Assembly (NCBI RefSeq): GCF_013408565.1
Contig: NZ_JACBZX010000001.1
Location: forward strand, 2,542,001 to 2,606,000
DNA length: 64,000 bases
Reading direction: 5' to 3'
Source: Janibacter alkaliphilus
GTDB lineage: Bacteria; Actinomycetota; Actinomycetes; Actinomycetales; Dermatophilaceae
The notes beneath the pieces were generated by a model, which was not told where the DNA came from, did no database searches, and saw only the letters and a program-made list of their open reading frames with translations. A program made the position numbers and the translations under genes. Of this stretch, positions 1 through 9,004 are shown one piece after another; within the stretch, counting starts at the first letter, position 1, and every line of letters begins with the position of its first letter.

Positions 1-1033
1 TCAGTGGCTGGTCGATCAGGGTGGCGCCGAAGGCCTGCCGGTGCCGGGCGTGGTGCACCGCCCGGGTGAGCGCGGCGCGGGTGGTGGCCGCCGAGCCGAG
101 CACGCAGTCCAGCCGGGTCATGGCGACCATGTCGATGATCGTGCGCACGCCCCGCCCTTCGTCCCCGACGAGGGCGCCCCAGGTGCCGTCCAGCTCGACC
201 TCGGAGGAGGCGTTGGCGCGGTCGCCGAGCTTGTCCTTGAGGCGCTGCAGGGCGAAGGTGTTGCGGCTGCCGTCCTCGAGGACGCGCGGCACGAGGAAGC
301 AGCTCGGGCTGCCGTCGGCGCCGTCGGTCTGCGCCAGGACGAGGAAGACGTCGCTCATCGGGGCCGAGCAGAACCACTTGTGCCCGGTGAGCCGGTAGGT
401 GCGCCCGGTCAGCGGTCCGCCGTCGGTGGCGACCGCGCGGGTGCGGTTGGCGCGCACGTCGGAGCCGCCCTGCTTCTCGGTCATGCCCATGCCGGCGATG
501 GCTCCGGCCTTCTCGGCGACCGGCCGCAGCCCGAAATCGTAGGCCCGCGCGGTGAGCTTGGGCTCCCACATCGCGGCCAGCTCGGGGGAGTGGCGCAGCG
601 CCGGGACGGCGGCGTTGGTCATGGTGATCGGGCAGATGTGCCCGGCCTCGACCTGGCTCCAGGTGACGAAGCCGGCCGCCCGGCGCACGTGCGCGCCGCT
701 GTCCTCGGGCTCGCTCCACGGCACCCCGGTCAGCCCCGCCTCGGTGGCGACGCGCATGAGGTCGTGCCAGGCGGGGTCGAACTCGACCTCGTCGACCCGG
801 TGCCCCCAGCGGTCGTGGGTGACCAGGCGGGGGGTGTTGCGGTTGGCCCGCTGGGAGAGCTCGTCGGCCTCGGCGCTGCCGGCGCGGCGCCCCAGCACGG
901 TGAGGTCCGCCCCCGCCGAGGGGGGCGAACCGCCCCACCGGCCCACCGCCTCGGTCAGCACCGGGTCGCTGCCGTAGACGTCGTGACCGACGAAGGGGGG
1001 GACCTGGTTGGTGACCTCGTGGGTGGCTGCCAT
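1..1033 (-). CDS. aidB: AidB-type acyl-CoA dehydrogenase (3' end cut by window edge)
   Basis: Flavin-dependent acyl-CoA-dehydrogenase-fold protein of the AidB branch, which in E. coli belongs to the adaptive response to DNA alkylation and binds DNA. ATG at 1033 opens a frame that stays open to the left edge (344 codons seen). Short matches to the family are TNQVPP near the N-terminus, EFDPAWHDLM, CPITMTNA and the FAD/substrate loop GMTEKQGGSDVRAN. The C-terminal DNA-binding domain lies outside the window. No partner gene is visible on this side; the neighbours to the right are tRNAs. The AidB assignment rests on overall pattern, so a plain acyl-CoA dehydrogenase is the alternative, but the N-terminal extension favours AidB. 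Confidence 0.85.
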   Translation of the reverse strand, partial: MAATHEVTNQVPPFVGHDVYGSDPVLTEAVGRWGGSPPSAGADLTVLGRRAGSAEADELSQRANRNTPRLVTHDRWGHRVDEVEFDPAWHDLMRVATEAGLTGVPWSEPEDSGAHVRRAAGFVTWSQVEAGHICPITMTNAAVPALRHSPELAAMWEPKLTARAYDFGLRPVAEKAGAIAGMGMTEKQGGSDVRANRTRAVATDGGPLTGRTYRLTGHKWFCSAPMSDVFLVLAQTDGADGSPSCFLVPRVLEDGSRNTFALQRLKDKLGDRANASSEVELDGTWGALVGDEGRGVRTIIDMVAMTRLDCVLGSAATTRAALTRAVHHARHRQAFGATLIDQPL

Positions 1034-1148
1034 GGCCCGAGGATAGGCGGGCCGCGCAGGCGTCCCGAAGGGTTCACCCTGGGTTTGGAGTTGGCCGCGC
1101 CGATGGGCTAATGTCGCTCCGCACGCACCGCGAGAGCGGGGCGGGAGT

Positions 1149-1221
1149 GCGGATGTAGCTCAGTTGGTAGAGCGCAACCTTGCCAAGGTTGAGGTCGCCG
1201 GTTCGAGGCCGGTCATCCGCT
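1149..1221 (+). tRNA. tRNA-Gly (GCC)
   Basis: A 73-nt cloverleaf with acceptor arms GCGGATG/CATCCGC, D arm GCTC/GAGC, anticodon stem CAACC/GGTTG around loop TTGCCAA (anticodon GCC), and T loop TTCGAGG. CCA is not encoded. It is the first of three closely spaced tRNAs, probably cotranscribed. Confidence 0.97.
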
Positions 1222-1242
1222 CGGAAGGTTCACCGCCTTCAT

Positions 1243-1313
1243 GGTGGAGTGGCCGAGAGGCGAGGCAACGGCCTGCAAAGCCGTCTACACGGGTTCAAAT
1301 CCCGTCTCCACCT
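1243..1313 (+). tRNA. tRNA-Cys (GCA)
   Basis: A 71-nt cloverleaf with acceptor arms GGTGGAG/CTCCACC and anticodon loop CTGCAAA (anticodon GCA). It lies 21 nt after the glycine tRNA. CCA is not encoded. Confidence 0.97.
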
Positions 1314-1339
1314 CGACCATGCAGAACCTTGCATGTCTC

Positions 1340-1411
1340 GGGCGATTGGCGCAGTGGTAGCGCGCTTCCTTGACACGGAAGAGGTCACTGGTTCAAACCC
1401 AGTATCGCCCA
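1340..1411 (+). tRNA. tRNA-Val (GAC)
   Basis: A 72-nt cloverleaf with acceptor arms GGGCGAT/ATCGCCC and anticodon loop TTGACAC (anticodon GAC). It is the third of the Gly-Cys-Val trio, an order common in actinobacteria, and is followed at once by a strong hairpin. Confidence 0.97.
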
Positions 1412-1419
1412 CCAGCACC

Positions 1420-1456
1420 ACGACGGCCCCCGACCATCACGGTCGGGGGCCGTCGT
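1420..1456 (+). terminator. rho-independent-type hairpin ending the tRNA cluster
   Basis: A perfect 16-bp inverted repeat (left arm ACGACGGCCCCCGACC, right arm 1441-1456) has a 5-nt loop ATCAC and is followed by the T-rich stretch CGTTGGTTCTT. Its position directly after tRNA-Val fits termination of the tRNA operon. Confidence 0.85.
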
Positions 1457-1457
1457 C

Positions 1458-1680
1458 GTTGGTTCTTGCTGACCAGGGAGAGCGATCGTGGCGATGCGGC
1501 TCTCCGGTCGGTCGGCGAGGAGCGCGAAATGGTCGCGTGCTCGAGGCTCGATCCCGCCGCCGAAGGATCAGGCCCCGTCAGAAGGTGCGGCGCGGAAAGA
1601 CGGCACGGCGCCAGACATCGAAGCGCGGCCTGTCGGTACCTTGCCGTAGACAAGGGCCCCCGATCGACCGAGGGCGCATT
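1458..1680. other. 223-bp stretch without a recognisable gene
   Basis: This lies between the tRNA terminator and the point where similarity to the oxidoreductase-methyltransferase gene stops. The minus strand keeps an open tail here ending in a basic peptide (RPRFDVWRRAVFPRRTF), which looks like the C-terminus of some other protein. I cannot assign it. It probably marks a rearrangement breakpoint that truncated the methyltransferase domain. Confidence 0.4.
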
Positions 1681-2758
1681 GATCGCCGGCGCTCACCTGC
1701 CACCCGTGCTCGGCGAGCCACAGCGCGTCGGCGCCCTCGCCGGCCCCGACGTCGAGCGCCCGCCCGGGCGTCATCCCGTCGAGCTCGGCGACGAGCGTCC
1801 CGTTGGGGTTGCCGCTCCACGTGTGGTCCTCGTCGGCGTACCGGCGGTCCCAGTCGGCCTCGTTGCCGCCACGTCGCTCCGGCGCGCGCAGGTCCTCCTC
1901 GGCCAGGCTGAAGGCGATCGCCACCGCCACCTGACTGCCCTGCGCCGCAGCGGTCAGCACCTGCAGCATCGGGTCGGTGACATTGCCTGCGGCGAAGACG
2001 CCCGGCGCCGCCGTCTGCCCGCGCGGGTCGACCTCGAGCACCTCGCCGGCCCCGCTGACGTGGGCGGTGGCGCTCAGCCCGAGACCGCTCAGCGCGTCGA
2101 CCCGCGCCCGGAAGCGCGGTCCGACGACGACGACATCGGCCGCCAGCTCACGACCGTCGCCGAGCACCACGGCGGCGAGCTCACCCCCTTCGCCGGAAAC
2201 CACCCGGCTCACCTCCGCCCGCTCGACCGAGACCCCCGCCCGGGCAAGCGCGCCCAGCGCGTCCTCGTCGACCTCGACACCTCCGTGCAGCACGACGGTG
2301 AGCTGGTCGGTGAGGTGCGCGAGCACCGGCGCGGGGTGCAGGCCCATCGGATGGGTCACAACCTGGACCACCCGCTGGTCACGGATCTCGAAGCCGTGGC
2401 AGAACGGGCAGTGGATCACCCCGCGCCCCCAGTGCTCGGCCAGCCCGTCGATGTCGGGCAGCTCGTCGGTCAGCCCGGTGGCGACGAGCACCCGGCGGGC
2501 GCGCAGGGTGTTGCCGCCGGTCAGGCTGACCTTGAAGCCGTCCTCGCCGAGGTCACGGACCTCGAGATGAGCACCTCACCGCAGCGCGGCGGCCAGACCG
2601 GCGGCGGATCCGCCGATGATGGCGACGTCGCAGCGGCGCTCCAGCGCGGGCATCCCGTCGTGGTCGTGGCGGTCGTGCGACGCGCCGTGGTCGTGGGTCC
2701 CGTCGTGATCGGGCGAAGGGAGGGTGTGCGAGGTCATCACGGGTGACGTGTGCGTCAC
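1681..2758 (-). pseudogene. FAD/NAD(P) oxidoreductase-SAM methyltransferase fusion, decayed copy 1
   Basis: Remnant of a two-domain protein: an N-terminal thioredoxin-reductase-like flavoprotein and a C-terminal class I SAM methyltransferase. Translation from 2758 gives a His-rich leader, then the Rossmann motif CDVAIIGGSAAGLAAALR, then a stop at about 2576. The frame resumes with ARRVLVATGLTDELP, the redox motif HCPFCHGFE, the second nucleotide-binding part and the FAD-site motif GVFAAGNVTD. The methyltransferase begins WDRRYADEDHTWSGNP, shows motif I (DVGAGEGADALWLA), and breaks off at about 1683. Compared with the second copy (6689-9131), roughly 60 residues are deleted after the first Rossmann motif and most of the methyltransferase is missing. 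Function is lost or uncertain. The fusion architecture suggests metal(loid) or thiol redox chemistry, by inference only. Confidence 0.75.
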
Positions 2759-2871
2759 GAGTCCCCGATCCAGCAGCCAAGGGACGAATGAGAATGGATC
2801 GCATTTACGGTGTCAGTCACCGTACCCCCAGCCCGATGGGCTGAGCCGCGGGGCCGCGGACGGCCCGCCGG

Positions 2872-3660
2872 TCAGTCGACCGTCCACACCACCGGGTCGT
2901 CGTAGTACGGGTTGTCCGAGGCGCTGCCACCGCCGTCGGCGTAGTCGTCGCCGCGCCAGCCGACGGCCGCGACCTGCTGCCCGTCAGGGACGGCGAAGAC
3001 GTGACAGTTGGTGGCCTTCTCACCGACGCCCTTCTCGTCGGGCATCGAGATGTCGCAGCCGTCGATGCCCCCGCTCCAGGTGGAGTTCATCACCGGGCTC
3101 ACCTCGCCCCCTTCGCTGTTGAAGGCGACAAGGTTGGGGATCATGTTCCCGTTCGGCTCGCCCTCGTAGGTCAGCCACTCGTGCTCGGCCTTGACGAACC
3201 ACGGGGTCATGCCCGCGAAGTCGCCGGAGTTCTCCGCCTCCTCGAAGAGGGCAGGATCGCCCTGCTCCGCCGAGGTGACCGTGGTGGAGAGCGTCGCGTA
3301 CCCGAAGTACTCGTCCGACTTCTCCCCGCTGGTCTGGACGTGGGTGACCACCGAGTCACCGACGGAGACCTCGGTCCCGGGCTCGGCGACGTCTCCGGAG
3401 GCGGGCGCGGCCGCCGAGGAGCTCTGCCCGGACTCCTCCGAGGTTTCGCTGGTCGTGCTGGTCTCGGTCGGGGTCTCGCTGGGGGTCTCGCTGGGCGTCT
3501 CGGTGGACTCGGTCTGGGTCTCGGTGGGGGACTGCTCCTCCTCGTCGGAGGAACCCATCGAGCAGCCGGTGAGGGCGAGGGCTGCGAGTGAGGCGGTGGC
3601 GGTGGCGCGCAGCGTGGTGCGGCGAAGGGGAGAGTGCTGGGTGCTCAGTGGTGGGGTCAT
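2872..3660 (-). CDS. secreted lipoprotein with Thr/Ser/Glu-rich linker
   Basis: A 262-aa exported protein. The signal peptide has Arg residues at 14-15 and 18, a hydrophobic core and a lipobox LTGC with the lipidated Cys at 33. Residues about 38-85 form a low-complexity linker of repeated SET/TET units (for example SETPSETPTET), as in many cell-wall-crossing actinobacterial lipoproteins. The C-terminal part (about 90-262) is a compact acidic domain with two Cys residues (GCDIS and NCHVF) that could form a disulfide. I do not recognise a specific ligand-binding family. It stands alone, transcribed away from the DoxX gene. Confidence 0.8.
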   Translation of the reverse strand: MTPPLSTQHSPLRRTTLRATATASLAALALTGCSMGSSDEEEQSPTETQTESTETPSETPSETPTETSTTSETSEESGQSSSAAAPASGDVAEPGTEVSVGDSVVTHVQTSGEKSDEYFGYATLSTTVTSAEQGDPALFEEAENSGDFAGMTPWFVKAEHEWLTYEGEPNGNMIPNLVAFNSEGGEVSPVMNSTWSGGIDGCDISMPDEKGVGEKATNCHVFAVPDGQQVAAVGWRGDDYADGGGSASDNPYYDDPVVWTVD

Positions 3661-3808
3661 CGTCGTCCTGTTGGGTTCGGGAGCAGTGCCCGCTCTTTGA
3701 TCACCACGCTAGGCCATCGACGCACCCCCAGCATCAATGATTTGTGCACCAACTAATGGTGTGCAAACCTGAGGAGGTCGCTGCATCCGCAACCCCGGAG
3801 GGGTTCCC

Positions 3809-4186
3809 ATGAGCACCGCCCGCACCGTGGCTCGCCTCGCCCTCGGCGCCTTCCTCGTCCGCGCCGGCGTCGGCCACCTCACGACCGAGCGGCAGGAGTT
3901 CCAGGCGCAGGTGCCCGACTGGGTGCCCGGGTCCAAGGACGCCGTCGTCCTCGCCTCCGGTGTCGTGGAGATCGCGCAGGGAGCGGCGCTCATCGCGCTG
4001 CCCAAGCACCAGCGTCTCGTCGGTGACGTCGTCGCCGCGTTCTTCGCCGCGGTCACCCCGGGCAACATCCACCAGTACCGGGCCGGCCTCGACGCCTTCG
4101 GCCTGGACAGCGACCGCAAGCGGGCCGTCCGGCTCGCCTTCCAGCCCGCCCTCGTCGCCTGGGCCCTCGGCTCGACCCGGGACTGA
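3809..4186 (+). CDS. DoxX-like small membrane protein
   Basis: A 125-aa hydrophobic protein with about four predicted membrane segments. It begins MSTARTVARLALGAFLVRAGVGHL, and the early GHLT segment plus the PGNIHQY turn are typical of DoxX/DUF417-like proteins linked to thiol or quinone redox stress. A ribosome site (GGAGG at about 3797) precedes the ATG. It ends 3 nt before the GTG of the OhrR-like regulator, so the two are cotranscribed. The exact substrate is unknown. Confidence 0.7.
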   Translation: MSTARTVARLALGAFLVRAGVGHLTTERQEFQAQVPDWVPGSKDAVVLASGVVEIAQGAALIALPKHQRLVGDVVAAFFAAVTPGNIHQYRAGLDAFGLDSDRKRAVRLAFQPALVAWALGSTRD

Positions 4187-4189
4187 CCG

Positions 4190-4720
4190 GTGGCGACCTC
4201 GATGGCGGGCACGACCGCACCTGCGCCGACGGAGGACGCAGCGCCCTCCTCGCCCCCTTCGCTCTCCGCAGCCGTGGCTGGCGAGGAGATGCCGCACATG
4301 CGCGAGCAGCTGTGCTTCATCCTCTACGCGGCCTCCCGCTCGGTGACCAACGCCTACCGGCCCGGGCTGACCCGGCTCGGGCTGACCTACCCGCAGTTCG
4401 CGACCCTGCTGCTGCTCAAGGACGAGGACGGCCTCGGCGTCGCCGACCTGGCCCAGCAGCTGCACCTCGACGCCAGCACGATCTCGCCGCTGCTCAAGCG
4501 GATGGAGACGATGGGCCTGGTCCGGCGCACCCGCTCGGCGGCGGACGAGCGTCGGGTCAGCGTCTCGCTCACCGACGCCGGCCGCGAGCTGACCGGCCCG
4601 GCCACACAGGTGCGCCACGAGGTCGGCAACCGGCTCGACCTGACCCCCGAGGAGGCCGACCTGCTGCGCTCGCTCGGGCAGCGGCTCATCGACAGCTACG
4701 ACACCGTCGACCTGGACTGA
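4190..4720 (+). CDS. MarR-family regulator of the OhrR (peroxide/thiol-sensing) type
   Basis: A 176-aa repressor (GTG start at 4190; ATG at 4202 or later is possible). After a flexible N-terminus, REQLCFILYAASR matches the sensing helix of OhrR, with the single reactive Cys at about residue 42 in the LCFxLYAxSR motif. The winged helix follows (LHLDASTISPLLKRME recognition helix, wing DERRVSV). In OhrR, oxidation of this Cys by organic hydroperoxides releases DNA. No ohr peroxidase gene is adjacent; the DoxX gene before it and the DJ-1/PfpI gene after it are the likely regulon. Confidence 0.82.
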   Translation: MATSMAGTTAPAPTEDAAPSSPPSLSAAVAGEEMPHMREQLCFILYAASRSVTNAYRPGLTRLGLTYPQFATLLLLKDEDGLGVADLAQQLHLDASTISPLLKRMETMGLVRRTRSAADERRVSVSLTDAGRELTGPATQVRHEVGNRLDLTPEEADLLRSLGQRLIDSYDTVDLD

Positions 4721-4800
4721 CCAGACCGGGCCGGGTCACCCCCTTCGCCCGGCACCCCCTTCGCACACACCGACCGAACACACCTCACGAAAGGCATCTC

Positions 4801-5484
4801 ATGTCCCGCATCCTCATGATCCTCACCTCCCACGACGAGCTCGGCGACACCGGCAACAAGACCGGCTTCTGGCTCGAGGAGCTCGCCGCGCCGTACTACG
4901 TCTTCGTCGACGCCGGCCACGAGGTCACCCTCGCCTCGCCGAAGGGCGGGCAGTCGCCGGTCGACCCGAACAGCGCCAGCCCGCAGGCGCAGACCGACGC
5001 GACCCGCCGCTTCGAGCAGGACGAGCAGGCGCAGGCCGCGCTGGGGAGCACCACCGTGCTGTCCGAGATCGACCCGGCCGACTTCGACGCCGTCTTCTAC
5101 CCCGGTGGGCACGGCCCGCTGTGGGACCTCGTCGGTGACGCCGACAGCCAGCGGGTGCTGCGCGAGACCATGGCCGCCGAGCGGCCGCTCGGCCTGGTCT
5201 GCCACGCCCCGGGGATCCTGCGCGAGGCCACCGACGAAGGGGGGAGCCTCCTCGTCACCGGTCGCCGGGTCACCGGGTTCACCAACGGTGAGGAGCAGGC
5301 CGCGGGCCTGACCGAGGTCGTCCCCTTCCTCGTCGAGGACGCGCTGATCGCGGCAGGCGCCGACTACCGCAAGGGCACTGACGGGCAGGAGCACGTCGTC
5401 GAGGACGGTCGGCTCGTCACCGGGCAGAACCCGGCGTCCTCCGCCGGCGCGGCGCAGGCGCTGCTGCGGCTGCTCGAGCGCTGA
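4801..5484 (+). CDS. DJ-1/PfpI family (class I glutamine-amidotransferase-like) protein
   Basis: A 227-aa protein of the Hsp31/glyoxalase III-like DJ-1 superfamily, cytoplasmic, acting on reactive carbonyls or as a chaperone in known members. Visible motifs are TGFWLEELAAPY near residue 24, YPGGHGPLWDL (the acidic/elbow region) and the nucleophile elbow LVCHAPGIL with Cys near residue 134, followed by VTGFTNGEE. Length is normal for the family. It follows the OhrR-like gene by 80 nt and precedes the MDR reductase, making a plausible electrophile-stress cluster. Confidence 0.85.
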   Translation: MSRILMILTSHDELGDTGNKTGFWLEELAAPYYVFVDAGHEVTLASPKGGQSPVDPNSASPQAQTDATRRFEQDEQAQAALGSTTVLSEIDPADFDAVFYPGGHGPLWDLVGDADSQRVLRETMAAERPLGLVCHAPGILREATDEGGSLLVTGRRVTGFTNGEEQAAGLTEVVPFLVEDALIAAGADYRKGTDGQEHVVEDGRLVTGQNPASSAGAAQALLRLLER

Positions 5485-5575
5485 GCCGGCCCGTCCCGGC
5501 AGCCGTTCGCCCGCCGACAACCATCACCGCAAACCCGACAGCTCGTACCCGCTGCACCGTCCACGAGGACCTCTC

Positions 5576-6600
5576 GTGAGCACCCCAGACCAGAGCATCC
5601 CGACGACCACCCGCGAGGTGCACCTCGCCTCGCGGCCGCAGGGCGCGCCGACGCCGGAGAACTTCCGGATCGTCGAGACCGCGATCCCCGAGCTCGCCGA
5701 CGGCGAGGTGCTCGTGGCGAACTCGGTGATGTCGGTCGACCCGTACATGCGCGGCCGGATGAACGACGTGAAGTCCTACGTCCCTCCCTTCGCCATCGAC
5801 GCTCCGCTCGACGGCGGCGCGGTCGGCACGGTCATCGCCTCGCGTAGCGACGACCTGGCCGTCGGGACCTCGGTGCTGCACCGGCTGGGCTGGCGCGAGC
5901 ACGCGGTGCTCGAGGCGAGCTCGGTGACGGCGGTCGACACCTCCGCGGCCGCGGACAGCGCCTACTCGGTGTGCTCGGGATGCCGGGGATCACCGCGTAT
6001 GCCGGGTTGCTCGTCGCGGGTGAGATGCGCGAAGGGGACACCGTCTTCGTCTCCGGGGCGGCCGGCGCGGTCGGCTCGCTCGTCGGGCAGATCGCCCGGC
6101 TGAGCGGCGCGGCCAGGGTGATCGGGTCGGCCGGGTCGGCGGAGAAGGTCGCCCGGCTCGGTGAGCTGGGATTCGACGCGGCCTTCGACTACCACGACGG
6201 GTCGGTGACCGAGCAGCTCGGGGCGGCCGCGCCGGACGGGATCGACGTCTACTTCGACAACGTGGGCGGTGACCACCTCGAGGCCGCGATCGCCAGCCTC
6301 AACACCGACGGCCGGGTCGCGATGTGCGGGGCGATCGCGCAGTACAACTCGACCGAGCCGCCGTGCGCCCCGCGCAACCTCGCTCTGGCGATCGGCAAGC
6401 GGCTCACCCTGCGCGGCTTCATCGTCGGCAAGTACGCCGACCAGGTGCGTGAGGAGTTCCAGCAGCGGATGACCGGCTGGATCGCCGCCGACGAGATCCG
6501 CTGGGACGAGACGGTGCGCGAGGGTCTGGACGCCGCGTCCCAGGCCTTCATGGACATGCTCACCGGCGCCAACACCGGCAAGATGCTCGTGCGGTTGTAG
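5576..6600 (+). pseudogene. NADP-dependent MDR alkenal/quinone reductase with one frameshift
   Basis: Medium-chain dehydrogenase/reductase of the 2-alkenal / leukotriene B4 reductase type (zinc-free, NADPH-dependent). The N-terminal half (GTG 5576; VDPYMRGRM motif) and the C-terminal half (LGMPGITAYAGL, nucleotide-binding SGAAGAVGSLVG, FDNVGGDHL) are both well conserved but lie in different frames. Loss of one C near 5964 (expected TACCTCGGT, found TACTCGGT) accounts for the break and would restore AYLGVLGMPG. This may be a true frameshift or a sequencing error. The first third is repeated at 28524-28860. Confidence 0.85.
5600..5936. repeat. 337-bp duplicated segment, left copy
   Basis: Identical in length to 28524-28860, with about seven mismatches counted by eye (about 98 % identity), same orientation. 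It covers the N-terminal coding part of the MDR reductase gene. This copy continues into the rest of the gene, while the right copy is cut off, so this is the parental side. Confidence 0.9.
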
Positions 6601-7835
6601 GCACTGGGGGGAGCGCCCGGTCAGTCCTCGGGCGGGGCGTGCGGTGGCTCGCACAAGGGTTGTTTGTCGACAAGGCAATCCGCCCGGATCAGCCGGTTCG
6701 CCGGGCGCGCAGCACGACGTTGTCGACGTGGTGGGTGCTCACCGCGCCGGCCGGCCGAGGACGGGTCTGCTCGACCTCGATCTGTCAGGTCTGCGGGTCG
6801 GTGCGCAGTGCCGCGGCGATCGCGTCGACCCCGACGTAGGCGTCCGGGTCGTACAAGCGGGTGGTCGTGGTGACGTCGACGGGTTCGCGCATGGCGGCCA
6901 GGTCGTGGTGCACCGCGAGCAGGGTTCCGCCGGGGGCGACGGCGTCGAGGAGGTTGCGCAGGCCGCGGTCGTCGGGGGTGCGGGTGAAGGAGCCGTACTG
7001 CAGCGAGACGAGGTCGTAGGTCTGGGCGGCGAAGGGGGAGGGCTCGTTGATGTCGCTGCGGACCACCTGGATCGGCAGGTGCCTGCGGGCGGCTTCGTTG
7101 GCGAGCTGGGCGAGGGCGTTGCCCGAGATGTCGTTGGCGGTGACCTCCCAGCCGTGCTCGGCGAGCCAGATCGCGTCGGCGCCCTCGCCGGCGCCGACGT
7201 CGAGGGCCCGGCCGGGGGTGAGGCCGTGGAGCTCGGTGGCGAGGGTGCCGTTGGGTTGCCGCTCCAGGTGTGCTCGTCGTCGGCGTAGCGGCGGTCCCAG
7301 TCGGCTTCGGTGCCGCCGGGGCGGTCGGGGGTGTGCAGGTCCTCATCGGCGAGGCTGGCGGCGATCTCGGCTGCCAGCTCGCGGCCGTCTGCCGTGGCGG
7401 GGAGGGTATGGGCGAAGGGGGTGATGTCGGCGTCTGCGGCGACGCTGGGCAGGTTGTCGGTCGGGTTGGTCGCGACGATCACCCGGCCGGTTACGAGGGT
7501 GTTGTCGCCGGTGAGACCTACCTCGAAGCCTCCGCTCTCTCGTGCGCGGACCGAGAGGACGCATCCGGTCAGAACTTCGACCCCATGGGCGCGGAGGTCC
7601 TCTCGGCTGGTTTGGTCGGACGGTCGCGGGACTTTCATCCCTGGGTGGTGGTCCTCGGGGTTGTCGTCGATGACGATCACCTGACGGCGCTGGCGAGTGA
7701 GCTCCAGCGCCGTGGCCAGTGCCGCGGACGAGCCACCGATCACCGCCACGTCGCAGTGGCGCTCGAGTGCGGGCATGCCGTCGTGGTTGTGGTCGGGACT
7801 GCTGAAGGTCTGGTTGACACTTCCGGTGTGGTGTT

Positions 7836-8708
7836 TCAGGCCGCGTGAGCGGCTCGGTTGATGGTCTCAAACTCGATCGGGGTGAGCTTGCCGAGGGCGC
7901 GTTGCCGGCGCCGGCGGTGGTAGGTGCGTTCGGTCCAGGTGACGATCGCCAGGCGGAGCTGGTCGCGGGTGTCCCAGCGACGGACGTTGAGGACGTTCTT
8001 CTGGAGCAGGGAGAAGAAGGACTCCATCGCGGCACTGTCCGCCGAGGAGGCGACCCGGCCCATCGACCCGCGCAGGCCGTGCCGGTGCAGGGCGGCGACG
8101 TAGGGACGGGAGCGGAACTGGCTGCCTCGATCCGCGTGGACCACGCACCCGGCCACCTGCTCGCGGCCGCGGCGGGCGATGGCCATCTCCAAGGCGTCGA
8201 CCGCGAGGTGGCTGGTCATCCTCGAGTCGATCGAGTACCCGACGATCCGGCGGGACCACACGTCCTTGACCGCGCACAGGTACAACTTCCCCTCACCGGT
8301 GGGGTGCTCGGTGATGTCAGTCAGCCACAGCCGGTTCGGCTCGGCCGCGGTGAAGTCCCGCTCGACGAGGTCGTCGTGCACCGGCGGCCCCGGCTTCTTG
8401 GAACGACCCCGCTTCCTCGCGTGCGCCGAGACGATCCCGGCCTGCGAGCACACCTTCCACACCCGCCGCTCCGACATCTCGTGCCCGGCCTCGGCCAGCT
8501 CGTTGGCGATGAACCGGTACCCAAACCCGGGGTCGTCGCGGTGGACCTCGAAGGCGGCGTTGGTGGCGTACGCGTCGACCAGGTCCCGCTCACCGACCGG
8601 GTGAGCTCTCCAGGAGTAGAAGGCCTGCCGGGAGACCCCGAGCAGCCCGCAGGTCACCGCAACGGGGATCCCGTCAGCGGCAAGGTCCAGGACCAGCGGG
8701 TACGTCAT
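7836..8708 (-). CDS. IS3-family transposase OrfB (DDE integrase domain)
   Basis: A 290-aa retroviral-integrase-type transposase. The DDE residues can be placed: first D in WLTDITEHPT, second in CVVHADRGSQF, and E in SAAMESFFSLL with a downstream K/R. An HTH-like N-terminus (LLGVSRQAFYSWR) precedes them. The ATG overlaps the orfA stop (ATGA), but -1 frameshifting is likely to make the active OrfAB protein. Confidence 0.93.
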   Translation of the reverse strand: MTYPLVLDLAADGIPVAVTCGLLGVSRQAFYSWRAHPVGERDLVDAYATNAAFEVHRDDPGFGYRFIANELAEAGHEMSERRVWKVCSQAGIVSAHARKRGRSKKPGPPVHDDLVERDFTAAEPNRLWLTDITEHPTGEGKLYLCAVKDVWSRRIVGYSIDSRMTSHLAVDALEMAIARRGREQVAGCVVHADRGSQFRSRPYVAALHRHGLRGSMGRVASSADSAAMESFFSLLQKNVLNVRRWDTRDQLRLAIVTWTERTYHRRRRQRALGKLTPIEFETINRAAHAA

Positions 8709-9004
8709 TTTGGGGACTGACCCAGCCTCAGGTTCGCCTGCGACAGGTACGCCGCTGCGCGGCGCAGCACCTCGTTTTCCTGCTCCAGGGCCCGGTTGCG
8801 TCGCTTGAGGTCCTTCAGCTCCTCGGAGTCAGCCCTCGTCACGCCCGGACGGATCCCGTCCTCCACGTCAGCGGCCTTGAGCCAATTCCTCAGACACGAC
8901 TCCGAGATCCCGAAGTCCTTCGCCAGTTGCGCGATCGGAGTCTCGCCCTTGCCGGCGACAGCGACCACGTCGTCACGGAACTCTTTGGGATGGGGTGCAG
9001 GCAT
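8705..9004 (-). CDS. IS3-family OrfA (HTH and leucine-zipper protein)
   Basis: A 99-aa protein starting MPAPHPKEFRDDVV. It has a helix-turn-helix (IAQLAKDFGISESCLRNW) and a C-terminal heptad coiled coil (LKRRNRALEQENEVLRRA) as usual for IS3 OrfA, which binds the inverted repeats and regulates transposition. The longer in-frame extension upstream would run into the inverted repeat, so the ATG at 9004 is preferred. Confidence 0.92.
   Translation of the reverse strand: MPAPHPKEFRDDVVAVAGKGETPIAQLAKDFGISESCLRNWLKAADVEDGIRPGVTRADSEELKDLKRRNRALEQENEVLRRAAAYLSQANLRLGQSPK
8708..8714 (-). promoter_or_regulatory. probable -1 frameshift heptamer C CCA AAA
   Basis: Read on the minus strand, the last orfA codons are TCC CCA AAA TGA, so the heptamer C_CCA_AAA fits the X_XXY_YYZ slippery pattern directly before the stop. 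OrfB is in the -1 frame. This is the standard way IS3 elements make the OrfAB transposase. Confidence 0.7.

Noticed and set aside
41..1111. Plus-strand frame opposite aidB
   Set aside because: Antisense shadow; the minus strand encodes a recognisable flavoprotein through the same bases.
5576..6600. Programmed frameshift in the MDR reductase gene
   Set aside because: There is no slippery site or stimulatory structure, and no precedent in this family; a one-base loss is simpler.
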